Assembly: GCA_028282905.1 (NCBI GenBank)
Contig: JANQGW010000082.1
Location: forward strand, 1 to 38,089
Direction of reading: 5' to 3'
Origin: Sedimentisphaerales bacterium
Lineage (GTDB): Bacteria > Planctomycetota > Phycisphaerae > Sedimentisphaerales > Anaerohalosphaeraceae
DNA: 38,089 nucleotides
A program made the translations under genes and the position numbers. The notes under the pieces are model-generated. The model searched no databases. It was not told the DNA's origin and worked only from the letters and a program-made list of their open reading frames with translations. Positions 1 through 8,081 of the stretch are shown here, in pieces. How positions within the stretch are numbered: position 1 is the first letter of the stretch; each line of letters opens with the position of its first letter.

Positions 1-269
1 TACATGGGCGGCTGTTGCGGTGGAATTGCGTTTGCTGCCTGGGCTGCCTGCGGTTGAGGCTGCGGGGCATCTTCACTGCTGACCGGTTCCGCAGCCGGAG
101 GGATTTCAGCCTGTGGCGGTTGCTGGGGTTGAGGTTCTTCCTGTGTCGGTTCTGCCGGCGGCGTACTGTCAAATCCGCTGGGTTGCTGCGGCGGTTGCGG
201 CTCGCGCAGGGGCTGCTGCTCCTGTGGCTCCTGCGGTTGGTCTGCACCTTCTGTTGGATCAAAATCCAT
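1..269 (-). CDS. Pro/Gln-rich protein, N-terminal part only
   Basis: This open frame starts at an ATG at 269 and runs off the left edge of the window, so only about 89 residues are visible. The start has an AGGA ribosome-binding site a few bases upstream and a perfect sigma-70 promoter at 313-341. The visible part is low complexity: it begins MDFDPTEGADQPQEPQ and continues with Pro, Gln and Glu runs. There is no signal peptide or membrane segment in this part. Such tails often precede a membrane or zinc-ribbon domain in planctomycete proteins, but that is inference and the functional domain is outside the window. The plus-strand frame covering the same bases is a shadow rich in Arg, Leu and Cys. 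Confidence 0.7.
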   Translation of the reverse strand, partial: MDFDPTEGADQPQEPQEQQPLREPQPPQQPSGFDSTPPAEPTQEEPQPQQPPQAEIPPAAEPVSSEDAPQPQPQAAQAANAIPPQQPPM

Positions 270-312
270 GATACTTATCCTTTCTGTATAAAATAAAGCC
301 TGTTTCCTGTCT

Positions 313-341
313 ATTATAGAGCCTGAAAGCTGTAATGTCAA
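313..341 (-). promoter_or_regulatory. sigma-70 promoter of the Pro/Gln-rich gene
   Basis: Reading on the minus strand, TTGACA (336-341) and TATAAT (313-318) are both perfect consensus hexamers separated by 17 bases. It faces the gene starting at 269. It lies back to back with the plus-strand promoter at 349-376: the two -35 boxes form an inverted repeat (TGTCAA, 7 bases, TTGACA). Confidence 0.75.
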
Positions 342-348
342 CCAATGC

Positions 349-376
349 TTGACAAACGCCGTCCTGTGTCCATAAT
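349..376 (+). promoter_or_regulatory. sigma-70 promoter of the lpxL-like gene
   Basis: TTGACA at 349-354 and CATAAT at 371-376 are separated by 16 bases, 37 bases upstream of the ATG at 413. It is a near-consensus promoter pointing at the acyltransferase gene and shares a 7-base core with the divergent promoter. Confidence 0.55.
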
Positions 377-412
377 GAAGCGTTTATTAAGTAATTATAC
401 GGGTATCGGTAC

Positions 413-1372
413 ATGGTTGTTACAAAAAAAGCGGCAAAAAAGAAAAAACGAAAGCAAAACCCGGTGGCAGACTACCTGGGCTATGTGCTGATGCGCGTGG
501 CCCTGTTTATCCTGTTTCTGTTTCCGGTTTCGTGGTGCCATCGGTTCGGGCGGTTTCTGGGCAGGCTCATGTGGAAGCATTACAAACGCGGCCGGATTCG
601 AGCGATGGACAACCTGCGGGCCAGTTATCCGGAAAAGGATATCGAATGGCTTGAGGCGACCGGCAAACGCAGCTTTGAACAGCTGGTAATGCTGGCGATT
701 GACGTGATGTTTACGCCCCGGCTGGTCGAGAAAGACAACTGGACCGACTACGCCCGCGTGATCAACATTGAGCGGGCCAAGTGGATGATGAAAGAGAATA
801 AGGGCATGCTCATGCTGACCGGCCACTACGGCAATTTCGAGATCATGGGCTATATGCTGGGCCTGTTCGGTTTTGAGGTGTACAGCATCGCCCGGCCGCT
901 GGATAATCCGTATATCAATGATTACCTCTACGGCATCCGCCAGCGCAAGGGCCAGAAGATTATCAATAAAAAGGGGGCCACCGAGGAGATGACCCAACTG
1001 GCCGAGGCGGGGGCGACGCTGTGCTTTATCAGCGATCAGGACGCCGGACGCAAGGGCGTGTTCGTGGACTTTTTCGGGCGAAAGGCCAGTTCTTACAAGA
1101 GTATCGGCCTGCTGGCGATGCAGTATAACCTGCCGATTGGCATCGGTGTCTGCCGGCGCGTCAACGATGCGTTTTCTTTCGAGATCGAGGTTGGCCGGAT
1201 TATCATGCCGAGCGAATGGGCCGAAAAGGAAAAACCGCTCGACTGGGTGACGGCTGAATATAACAAAGAGCTGGAAAACCTCATTTGCAAAGACCCCACC
1301 CAATACTGGTGGCTCCACCGCCGCTGGAAAACCCGCCCAAAAGAAGAACGCCGAGCCGCGAAGCAGGCTTGA
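413..1372 (+). CDS. LpxL/HtrB-type lysophospholipid/lipid A acyltransferase
   Basis: This 319-residue protein belongs to the bacterial lipid A biosynthesis late acyltransferase family. Members transfer an acyl chain from acyl-ACP to a lipid A precursor at the inner face of the inner membrane. The sequence starts with a very basic segment (KKAAKKKKRK), followed by one hydrophobic helix (about residues 24-42). The catalytic HX4E motif is HYGNFE at H138/E143, and the characteristic YWWLHRRWKTRP block sits near the C-terminus, as in LpxL and LpxM. Length fits the family. It is transcribed alone from the promoter at 349-376 and faces the end of the five-gene array. Family assignment is firm; the acyl acceptor cannot be told from sequence, and in some planctomycetes related enzymes may act on other lipids. 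Confidence 0.85.
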   Translation: MVVTKKAAKKKKRKQNPVADYLGYVLMRVALFILFLFPVSWCHRFGRFLGRLMWKHYKRGRIRAMDNLRASYPEKDIEWLEATGKRSFEQLVMLAIDVMFTPRLVEKDNWTDYARVINIERAKWMMKENKGMLMLTGHYGNFEIMGYMLGLFGFEVYSIARPLDNPYINDYLYGIRQRKGQKIINKKGATEEMTQLAEAGATLCFISDQDAGRKGVFVDFFGRKASSYKSIGLLAMQYNLPIGIGVCRRVNDAFSFEIEVGRIIMPSEWAEKEKPLDWVTAEYNKELENLICKDPTQYWWLHRRWKTRPKEERRAAKQA

Positions 1373-1529
1373 GGCCTGAGACTTGAGGCTCGAGAAAGAA
1401 GCTTAACAAAACTCTCCCCCTGCAAAGGGCCAGTACTGCGAAGCGGGGAGGGGGTTGCGATACTCTGTGAAATCCATTACCCGGATACATCACTATCGTG
1501 TAGCTGCCGTTTCACGCTGCTATTATAGC

Positions 1530-2843
1530 TCAGTCCGTCGGCAGTACGAACTCATACTCATGGAATTCATGACGCGACAAATTCTCGCCCTGACATTTTA
1601 GCTTGAATCCATTGTCCTTTTTGATAATTAGGAACGGCTTTTCTGAAAATAAATCCTTGGGAAGGCTGGGGGGTAAATTTTCCGGCAGTTTTCCTTTTTT
1701 ACGATAGCGAATCAAGAGTGAAATTCCGGCCTCCAGGGCATTGCGTTGTGTTCTATTGCGAGTGTAAATCGAAAGAGAGGTCACACTTTTGGGGCCGCCA
1801 AGTAGTGCGGTATAGAGAAAATCGCATTTTTCAAGGTGTTCGACATTGACCTCTGATAAAAGTTTAAGTTCGAGTTGTTTGAATTCATAGTCACCTTCGT
1901 CCATTTGGATGATTTCATCAACTAATTCAGATTCATACTTTTCGATTTTTTCCCTGAGTTGTTCTTGATACTCCTTAAAATAGAGACGTGCCTGGGCATT
2001 CAGTTCTTGGCCTGAAGCGATGATTTCCTGAGAAGCCTTTGGATAAGGGAAGTCAAGAAACTGCTGGTACTTTTTCATGTAGTCAATATAAAAGGCCAGA
2101 TTACGTTGATAAAAGCTGTCGCTGAGTTGTTCAGCTGGAATGCCAAGTCCTTTGGTGAGAAAGTGATCCGAATAAAAGTGCGTTTTGTAATCAGTCAATA
2201 TGCGCCGGGTGTTCTCGATGTCTTGAGTGACGACATCTTTGTAAGTGATGACTGGCTGAATGGATTTGTCTTGCAGCAGGGCTTTCGCTTGATAGAGCTT
2301 TTCAAGCGGCAAGTCCGGATGACGGTTTAGATATTCGTGGATTGTCTCGTAAGTCATGGAACGAATGGCTGTGGAAACGAGGTGGTTAATCGCTGATGTA
2401 GAATCGAGATGCGAAGCGAGTTGTAAGACAAGTCTGAAGTGTTCTCGGATATTGATATCTTGCTGCATGTCCTCTTTGTGTCGGATTTCAGCAAGAAGGA
2501 AAACCGCAATATCTTTTACGTCAGTCAAATAAGGCGGGGACGAGTAACGCCCGTTTTCATACGGATCAAACTGCCAGTCGCAGTGCTTGGCTGCAGCAGC
2601 TTTCTTAAGCAGATCAATAGTCGGTTGCTGTTTTTCCACAAAAAATCGAATTTCCGGCGATAGTTCAACTTCACCATGGATATAGTCCCCCAAGTCAATA
2701 TCCTTCGGCTCTTCGTACAACTCAAACGCTTTGCGGTACCAGTGAGCGGCGTTGTCCGGGGCAAAATGATTCGGGTCGTATTTCGCCTGTGCCGCGGCGG
2801 TCAAAAGGAATAGCCCGGCTAATAGTATATTCATATATTTCAT
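1530..2843 (-). CDS. secreted array protein, fifth and last copy
   Basis: This 437-residue hypothetical protein is the last gene of the five-gene array. A signal peptide (about residues 1-20, ending AAAQA before KYDPNHF) indicates export. The family N-terminus NAAHWYRKAFELYEEP is followed by a HCDW motif near residue 88. The C-terminal block contains LPKDLFSEKPFLIIKKDNGF and YEFVLP. The protein is mostly helical and has no recognised enzyme motif. Its start overlaps the previous stop (TAATG). Unlike the four upstream copies it ends in VLPTD rather than PEEK or PDEK, so it lacks the encoded ribosome-binding site, and no gene follows. The C-terminal DLFSEKPF region resembles the D-P-F-S-G-K-P-L segment in many planctomycete secreted hypotheticals; that link is from memory. 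Function unknown. Confidence 0.85.
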   Translation of the reverse strand: MKYMNILLAGLFLLTAAAQAKYDPNHFAPDNAAHWYRKAFELYEEPKDIDLGDYIHGEVELSPEIRFFVEKQQPTIDLLKKAAAAKHCDWQFDPYENGRYSSPPYLTDVKDIAVFLLAEIRHKEDMQQDINIREHFRLVLQLASHLDSTSAINHLVSTAIRSMTYETIHEYLNRHPDLPLEKLYQAKALLQDKSIQPVITYKDVVTQDIENTRRILTDYKTHFYSDHFLTKGLGIPAEQLSDSFYQRNLAFYIDYMKKYQQFLDFPYPKASQEIIASGQELNAQARLYFKEYQEQLREKIEKYESELVDEIIQMDEGDYEFKQLELKLLSEVNVEHLEKCDFLYTALLGGPKSVTSLSIYTRNRTQRNALEAGISLLIRYRKKGKLPENLPPSLPKDLFSEKPFLIIKKDNGFKLKCQGENLSRHEFHEYEFVLPTD

Positions 2844-4102
2844 TATTTCTCATCCGGCAGTTTGAACTTGTATTTGGCCTTTTCATTGTGCAATAAGTTC
2901 TCACGCGGCACTGCAATTTCAAATCCAGTCTCGGTTTTGTGAAGAATGAACGGCTTGTTGCTGAAGACATCCTTGGGGTATGATAAAGGTATCCTGTCCG
3001 ACAGCTTATTAGTTTTATCATAAGTTTGCCGCAGCATAACCGCACAGCGAAGTGTATTCAGGCGGTTTTGTGTGATAACCTCTCTTTGGATCTCTACGCT
3101 GAGGGGAAATAGTAGGGCCGCGACCACATAGTCGCATTTTTCAAGATATTCATAATCTTCCTTGGTCAGCTCAAAATCGTCGGGGATGTTGTTTGGGAAA
3201 CGTTTCAGTATATAGCGTTCCAATCTCTGGCTGAGATCGTTACCGAGTTTATCCATTTTTTCAATTTGCTGCGGATAGGGTAATTGGCACAATTGCTTTG
3301 CTTGACTGAGACGGTTAATATAGAAACGAGCATTGCGTTCATAAAAATCGTCATCACATTCCTTACAGAGATCAGAAATTATCCGAAGTAGCGAAAACCA
3401 CTCCTTTGCTTCATCCTCAATCTGAAAATGGGACTTATTACAATACTGTTCCGCCCACTTGATTAGATAAGATAACTTGTCGTCAAAAGTTGAATACCGG
3501 TAGTTTGCTTCCCGGAATAAAATTATTTTGATTTCTGTGAGATGCGCGGATTGAGCAGGTAGAGCATCGAGGATTTTGTTGATAAACAAATACCCAGTAT
3601 TACGCTGACCACAGCTGAAAATCGAAGGTAATGTGGCGGTACTGTCGATATCCCGGGCAATCTTGAATATCAATTTCGTATGGCCAATGGCTTTATCAAT
3701 ATGGCCGTTATAAAGATCGACTTCTATTTGATAGTATATCAGTAAGCACATCTTCTTTATTTGTCTAATATAGTCGTATACTTCGCTGTCAATATTGAAG
3801 TTCTTGTACTCGTAAAGATAATGATTATATTCCCAGTCGCAGTGTTCAATTTGAGAAGCTTTTTTGATCAAATCGATAACCGGCTCTTGGCTTTTTAAAT
3901 ATTGTTCAATCTGCGGCGTCAGCTTCGATTCGCCACGGACAAAGCCGTCGAAATCGATATCATTCGGCTCAGTGTAAAGGTCAAACGCCTTGCGATACCA
4001 GTGGGCGGCGTTGTCCGGGTCGAAGTGGTTGGGCTCGTATTTCGCCTGTGTTGCGGCGGTTAAAAGGAATAGCCCGGCTAATAATATACTCATATATTTC
4101 AT
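2843..4102 (-). CDS. secreted array protein, fourth copy
   Basis: This 419-residue member of the array has a signal peptide ending TQA before KYEPNHFDPDNAAHWY. It keeps the family motifs: YRKAFDLYTEPNDID, EHCDW near residue 90, a YEYLEKCDYV segment around residue 320, and the C-terminal YPKDVFSNKPFIL and YKFKLPDEK. The middle is poorly conserved with its neighbours. The end codes PDEK-stop as CCGGATGAGAAATAATG, so the last codons provide a GAGAA element for the fifth gene, a slightly weaker version of the GGAGGAGAA found at the other junctions. Translation is probably coupled with both neighbours. No catalytic signature is visible; function unknown. Confidence 0.85.
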   Translation of the reverse strand: MKYMSILLAGLFLLTAATQAKYEPNHFDPDNAAHWYRKAFDLYTEPNDIDFDGFVRGESKLTPQIEQYLKSQEPVIDLIKKASQIEHCDWEYNHYLYEYKNFNIDSEVYDYIRQIKKMCLLIYYQIEVDLYNGHIDKAIGHTKLIFKIARDIDSTATLPSIFSCGQRNTGYLFINKILDALPAQSAHLTEIKIILFREANYRYSTFDDKLSYLIKWAEQYCNKSHFQIEDEAKEWFSLLRIISDLCKECDDDFYERNARFYINRLSQAKQLCQLPYPQQIEKMDKLGNDLSQRLERYILKRFPNNIPDDFELTKEDYEYLEKCDYVVAALLFPLSVEIQREVITQNRLNTLRCAVMLRQTYDKTNKLSDRIPLSYPKDVFSNKPFILHKTETGFEIAVPRENLLHNEKAKYKFKLPDEK

Positions 4103-5337
4103 TACTTCTCCTCCGGTAAAACGAATTCAAATTGATGGTACTTATTATTGTGCAGCATTTTTCCCCGGCATTTCAGTTTAAACCCGGTTTTCGTCTTAAT
4201 AAACATGAACGGTTTTTCACTGTACGGGTCCTTGGGCATGTTCGGCAGCATCTTTGACGGCAATTTTCCATGTTTTGCATGGTAGAGATAAACTTGCGAG
4301 GCAATATAGACGGCATTATCGCTTGTATGATAATAAGTACCCGCATGACGATCTGTCAGAATATGTCGATCATATAAGCTGATGAGATAGACGTTGATAT
4401 CAACCGGCGTTTCACTCTGTTCAAGCTGTTCAAACAGATATCGTTTTCGAATGCGCTTAATTTCCGGTATGGATTTCGCATAGGGCAGCAGCCAGACCTT
4501 TCGGAGTTCTTTCCGATAGTCACGGTAACGGTTAATATCAAAATCGCCTTTAATGGCACCGCCTTTGGCGGTTTGTGTATGTCGATTATTACTGATTTGA
4601 TCAGCGACGATTATTTTGACGTATTCTTCGGTGGTCTGATCAAATTTCTCTGCGATGGTTGGACGATGACGAATAAAGTTGTCCAATGTATTTCCGACTT
4701 TTTCAAGAGCCATCGGGTTGTCTGCAAGAAGGCCCAGCAGATGTTGAGCGCAACGGATAATGTCTCTATCCCAGAGTCCATAAGGCAAACTTGAATCGAA
4801 ATAATGCTGATTTATGGTAAATGTTGCGGCCCATTGTTCAAGGGCTTTGTCAGACAATCCTTTTTCCGCGGCCATTACACTGGAGGCAAGAACAATCTGC
4901 AAGCCATCCGAAAGCATCCTTTGCTCGCTGATATGTTGAAGCACTTTTTCCTGCGAAGGATTTTCAAGATCACCGTAGCCCCAATCGCAAACTCTGCATT
5001 TTGAAGCTTTCATGAAAAGATCAACCACTTCTTCATTGATTTGTTGCTCGATATTATCAGTTCGTTCACCCTGGCCGTGGATGTACTCCCGAAGTTGGCG
5101 GCTGTCTTCAAGCTGCTGCTCAATTTTGCGTGTGTCGCTGTCCGGCTCAATGACGCGTTGTTTGGAAGCAAAGTACTTACTGGTCGCATCAAAATCAAAC
5201 GGCTCCAGAAACTCAAACGCCTTGCGGTACCAGTGGGCGGCGTTGTCCGGGTCAAAATGGTTCGGGTCGTATTTCGCTAGGCAGCAGTTTGACAAAACGA
5301 TGACGGCGGCGACGATAAACACTTTTACACGAGCCAT
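4102..5337 (-). CDS. secreted array protein, third copy
   Basis: This 411-residue member begins MARVKVFIVAAVIVLSNCCLA, a signal peptide whose cleavage is best placed after CCLA, before KYDPNHFDPDNAAHWY. The Cys pair is not in a convincing lipobox. It is the most divergent copy. It has an insertion after the N-terminal motif (the SKYFASKQRVIEP region), and CRVCDW replaces HCDW near residue 118. It retains the C-terminal MPKDPYSEKPFMFIKTKTGF block and ends FVLPEEK. The last codons GGAGGAGAAG precede the TAATG junction with the fourth gene. The start codon overlaps the second gene's stop and has GGAGGAGAA seven bases or so upstream, inside that gene. Function unknown. Confidence 0.85.
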   Translation of the reverse strand: MARVKVFIVAAVIVLSNCCLAKYDPNHFDPDNAAHWYRKAFEFLEPFDFDATSKYFASKQRVIEPDSDTRKIEQQLEDSRQLREYIHGQGERTDNIEQQINEEVVDLFMKASKCRVCDWGYGDLENPSQEKVLQHISEQRMLSDGLQIVLASSVMAAEKGLSDKALEQWAATFTINQHYFDSSLPYGLWDRDIIRCAQHLLGLLADNPMALEKVGNTLDNFIRHRPTIAEKFDQTTEEYVKIIVADQISNNRHTQTAKGGAIKGDFDINRYRDYRKELRKVWLLPYAKSIPEIKRIRKRYLFEQLEQSETPVDINVYLISLYDRHILTDRHAGTYYHTSDNAVYIASQVYLYHAKHGKLPSKMLPNMPKDPYSEKPFMFIKTKTGFKLKCRGKMLHNNKYHQFEFVLPEEK

Positions 5338-6557
5338 TATTTCTCCTCCGGCAGCGCAAACTCGTATTCATGGTTTTTGTCGTGAAACATATCTTTACCC
5401 GGACATTTCAGCGTGAAACCGTTTTCTGTTTTAACGATCAGGAATGGTTTGCCGCTGAACATGTCTTTGGGGGATGTCACGGGCAGTTTTTCGGGCAGCG
5501 TTTTTGTTTTTTGGTAGTTGATGCGTGTTCTGACAGCGTTTCTCAGGGCATTGAATTGTGTTTGAACGCGCGTGTCAATGGAAAGCTGTGATGTAGAAAA
5601 AGGTGAATTGAGACCCAAATACAAAAAATCACAATCGATGAAGATGTTTTTTATATCCTGTTCCGTCAGTTTGTAGCCTTTGGGTAAATTAACATGCCTT
5701 GCGAAGTGCTTTTCTGATTGCGTCCAGAAATCAGCGTCGATTGCTTCCATTTCCTTGATCGCCGCGGCATATGGTTTTTGTGAGGCGGTTTTCAATTTTT
5801 GAAGGTGATTCTTGTAATAGTCCAGATTGCGTTGGAAAAAATCCTCCGTAAATAGCGTTTTTGCAAGTTCTGGCAAGCATAACTCGTCGATGACATAATC
5901 CCGATGATTTGCAAAGAGCATCGAGGCATATTGAATGTCATAATCTAGTACATCACCGACGGTTGCAAATTTCCGTTTTGCTTCCTTGTCGAGCAGTGTT
6001 TTCAGGGCATTCAATTGTCTGAGATCAAGTGTTGTGTTATGATTAAGATCGAGCCGGATGAAATTATAATTGGCTGCACGAATACCAGTCGCAGCCAGAT
6101 GGTCTATACTGACGCCTGAATCAAGATGATGAGCCATTTGGCAGGCTTGCTCAATACGCCTGAGTGTGATATCCGGACGTTTTACGCTGTTAAAGCGGCC
6201 GTCGGCCAGCAGCAGATAAAAGGTTTTTTTGAACATGACCAAAGACGGGTGTGTCCAGCTATTCGGATCGTCCAGCCGGTTGATTTCCCAGTTGCAATCG
6301 TCATTGTCTGTCGCTTTGATGAGAAGGTCAATCACCGGTTTTTGAGCAAGCAGGCATTTTTCAATTTCTGGTGTCAATGCCGTATGATAAAAAGCATAGT
6401 CGCTCAAATCCACATCATTCGGTTCTTCATATAGTTCAAACGCCTTGCGGTACCAGTGAGCGGCGTTATCCGGGTCAAAATGGTTCGGGTCGTATTTCGC
6501 CTGTACTGAAGCGGTTAAAATGAATAGTCCGGCTAATAATATACTGGCATGTTTCAT
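5337..6557 (-). CDS. secreted array protein, second copy
   Basis: This 406-residue member has a signal peptide ending SVQA before KYDPNHFDPDNAAHWY and the family N-terminal helix region YRKAFELYEEPNDVDL. The usual HCDW is DDCNW here (about residue 88). A CDFLYLGL segment lies near residue 310, and the C-terminal block is SPKDMFSGKPFLIVKTENGF followed by YEFALPEEK. The terminal PEEK codons read CCGGAGGAGAAA directly before the TAATG junction, giving the next gene a near-perfect Shine-Dalgarno. Both ends therefore suggest coupled translation. Function unknown; nothing suggests an enzyme. Confidence 0.85.
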   Translation of the reverse strand: MKHASILLAGLFILTASVQAKYDPNHFDPDNAAHWYRKAFELYEEPNDVDLSDYAFYHTALTPEIEKCLLAQKPVIDLLIKATDNDDCNWEINRLDDPNSWTHPSLVMFKKTFYLLLADGRFNSVKRPDITLRRIEQACQMAHHLDSGVSIDHLAATGIRAANYNFIRLDLNHNTTLDLRQLNALKTLLDKEAKRKFATVGDVLDYDIQYASMLFANHRDYVIDELCLPELAKTLFTEDFFQRNLDYYKNHLQKLKTASQKPYAAAIKEMEAIDADFWTQSEKHFARHVNLPKGYKLTEQDIKNIFIDCDFLYLGLNSPFSTSQLSIDTRVQTQFNALRNAVRTRINYQKTKTLPEKLPVTSPKDMFSGKPFLIVKTENGFTLKCPGKDMFHDKNHEYEFALPEEK

Positions 6558-7819
6558 TATTTCTCCTCCGGCAGCACAAACTCATATTCGTCATATTCAA
6601 TTTTATTGCCAAATGGACGCTCGCTTTTGCCTTGGCATTTTAACTTAAAGCCTTTGTCTGTTATGATAATCAAAAACGCCTTTTCACTGAACAGGTCTTT
6701 CGGTGCTTCCGGCGGCATCGAGTTCGGAACAACTTTTGTCTGGCGATATGCAATTAAAAGGTCAAGTCCGGCCAGCAAAGCATTCAGCTGAGTTTCTGCT
6801 CGCGTCTGGTAATCTAAGAAGAGGGGATTACGAGAAAGTTTCGTGTAATAGATCGATTCCATCCAGACTGTAAAAACAAAATCAAACTGCTGGGTGTAGT
6901 CACAATCTTCCTGTGTTGCCTTATAATCATTGGAGAAATCCTGAAATCGTTTAATATAAATGTCCCATTTATCACGATACACTTTTTCGATTTGTCTTAT
7001 TTTTTCGACAGCCTGTGGATAGGGCAGTGACACAGCCTGCTTTGCTTTTTCGACATAATCTTCATAGCACTGATAATTCTTTTGATAGAATGCCTGGCCG
7101 ACAGTGTTTTGTTCAGGGTTTAACAGGAGTTCCCATACTCGATTATTTATGGGAAAATGTTTAGTCGGTTCGTTGAGAACAACTTTGGCAACCTTTATTT
7201 TATGATCTATCAGGTCGATATTGGAGCAGTATTTTCTGGTTTGCTCCCGTTGTAGTAATTGCCTGACTGCATGAAGGTGTTCAACGGGACAGTCCGGATA
7301 GCAATTGAGGTAATCTTGTAAAAATTGATAGATAGTTGCTCTTCTGAAGATGATGTGAAGGTAGCTCATACTTTCGCCAAAGTCGAGTCGCTGGGTGAAA
7401 ATAAGATAGTTTTCGATTTGCTTGATGAGTGTCGAAGCCTCTCTTTTGTTACCACGATATCTCGCATTTGATAGGAGCAGGTCGGGACATCGTTTTGCTT
7501 TGAAGAAATAAGTGGGAACATATCTGTCCTCTGCCCATGGATCAAACTGCCAGTCGCAATGTTCGATATCCGCGGCCTTGTTGAGCAGTTCGATCACCGA
7601 TTTTTGACTTTTCAGATATTGCTCGATTTCTGGTGATAATCCTGTTTTGAATCGGATATATTCACTCAATCCAATATCGTTGGGTTCTTCATACAGTTCA
7701 AACGCCTTGCGGTACCAGTGGGCGGCATTGTCCGGGTCGAAGTGGTTGGGATCATATTTGGCCTGCGCCGTGGTTGCGGCGGCCAGGACGAGAATGGCGA
7801 TCCATTGCTGTTTATTCAT
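6557..7819 (-). CDS. secreted array protein, first copy
   Basis: This 420-residue protein is the promoter-proximal member of the array. Its signal peptide (MNKQQWIAILVLAAATTAQA) differs from the MKY-type leaders of copies 2, 4 and 5, while the mature start KYDPNHFDPDNAAHWY is the same. Family motifs include EHCDW near residue 88, LPYPQAVEKI near residue 266 and the C-terminal APKDLFSEKAFLIIITDKGF and YEFVLPEEK. A ribosome-binding site AAGGAG lies 13 bases upstream of the ATG, wider than normal, so this first start may be weaker than the coupled ones downstream. A candidate promoter lies at 7869-7897. Function unknown; export to the periplasm or surface is the only firm prediction. Confidence 0.85.
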   Translation of the reverse strand: MNKQQWIAILVLAAATTAQAKYDPNHFDPDNAAHWYRKAFELYEEPNDIGLSEYIRFKTGLSPEIEQYLKSQKSVIELLNKAADIEHCDWQFDPWAEDRYVPTYFFKAKRCPDLLLSNARYRGNKREASTLIKQIENYLIFTQRLDFGESMSYLHIIFRRATIYQFLQDYLNCYPDCPVEHLHAVRQLLQREQTRKYCSNIDLIDHKIKVAKVVLNEPTKHFPINNRVWELLLNPEQNTVGQAFYQKNYQCYEDYVEKAKQAVSLPYPQAVEKIRQIEKVYRDKWDIYIKRFQDFSNDYKATQEDCDYTQQFDFVFTVWMESIYYTKLSRNPLFLDYQTRAETQLNALLAGLDLLIAYRQTKVVPNSMPPEAPKDLFSEKAFLIIITDKGFKLKCQGKSERPFGNKIEYDEYEFVLPEEK

Positions 7820-7868
7820 ACGTTTGCGTTGGCTCCTTAAGGTTTTTAAATCGAATCTATATGTCCAC

Positions 7869-7897
7869 TTTATACCATAGACGCCAAAAAGTCAAAA
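7869..7897 (-). promoter_or_regulatory. candidate sigma-70 promoter of the five-gene array
   Basis: On the minus strand, TATAAA (7869-7874) is preceded at 17 bases by TTTTGA (7892-7897), or at 15 bases by TTGACT (7890-7895). It lies 50 bases upstream of the first array gene. Neither pairing is ideal, so this is a candidate only. Confidence 0.35.
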
Positions 7898-8081
7898 GTG
7901 TGGCACAAAAACAACCAAAAACAATGCAATGGTGATTTTTATGCCCACCACGCCGGCCTTGGCTTATTATTTAAAAAACCTTTGAGAATACTGCGAAAAT
8001 CGATTATTAAGATATGTAGGCAATAGAATCATCGTCATGAGATGAATGTGAGATAATGTCTTTAAATTGGAGAGCTTTTCA

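Larger units (their letters stand above)
1530..7819 (-). repeat. tandem array of five paralogous genes
   Basis: Five genes of one family follow each other head to tail with a unit of about 1.22-1.31 kb. Near-identical DNA blocks of roughly 65-70 bp recur once per unit at about 2721-2790, 3981-4050, 5211-5279, 6436-6500 and 7698-7762. These encode the mature N-terminus and its neighbourhood. Each internal gene boundary is the pentamer TAATG, in which the stop codon of one gene overlaps the start codon of the next. The middles of the genes have diverged strongly, while the first 35 and last 50 codons stay alike. This points to old tandem duplication, with either conversion or selection at the ends. 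Confidence 0.9.

Noticed and set aside
395..1318. 307-codon minus-strand frame opposite the acyltransferase
   Set aside because: The plus frame carries the complete HX4E and C-terminal motifs; the reverse frame has no family features.
1368..1450. CTTGAGGC repeated at 14-base spacing and a weak CTCCCC/GGGGAG hairpin after the acyltransferase gene
   Set aside because: The repeats are too short and the stem too weak to call an element or a terminator.
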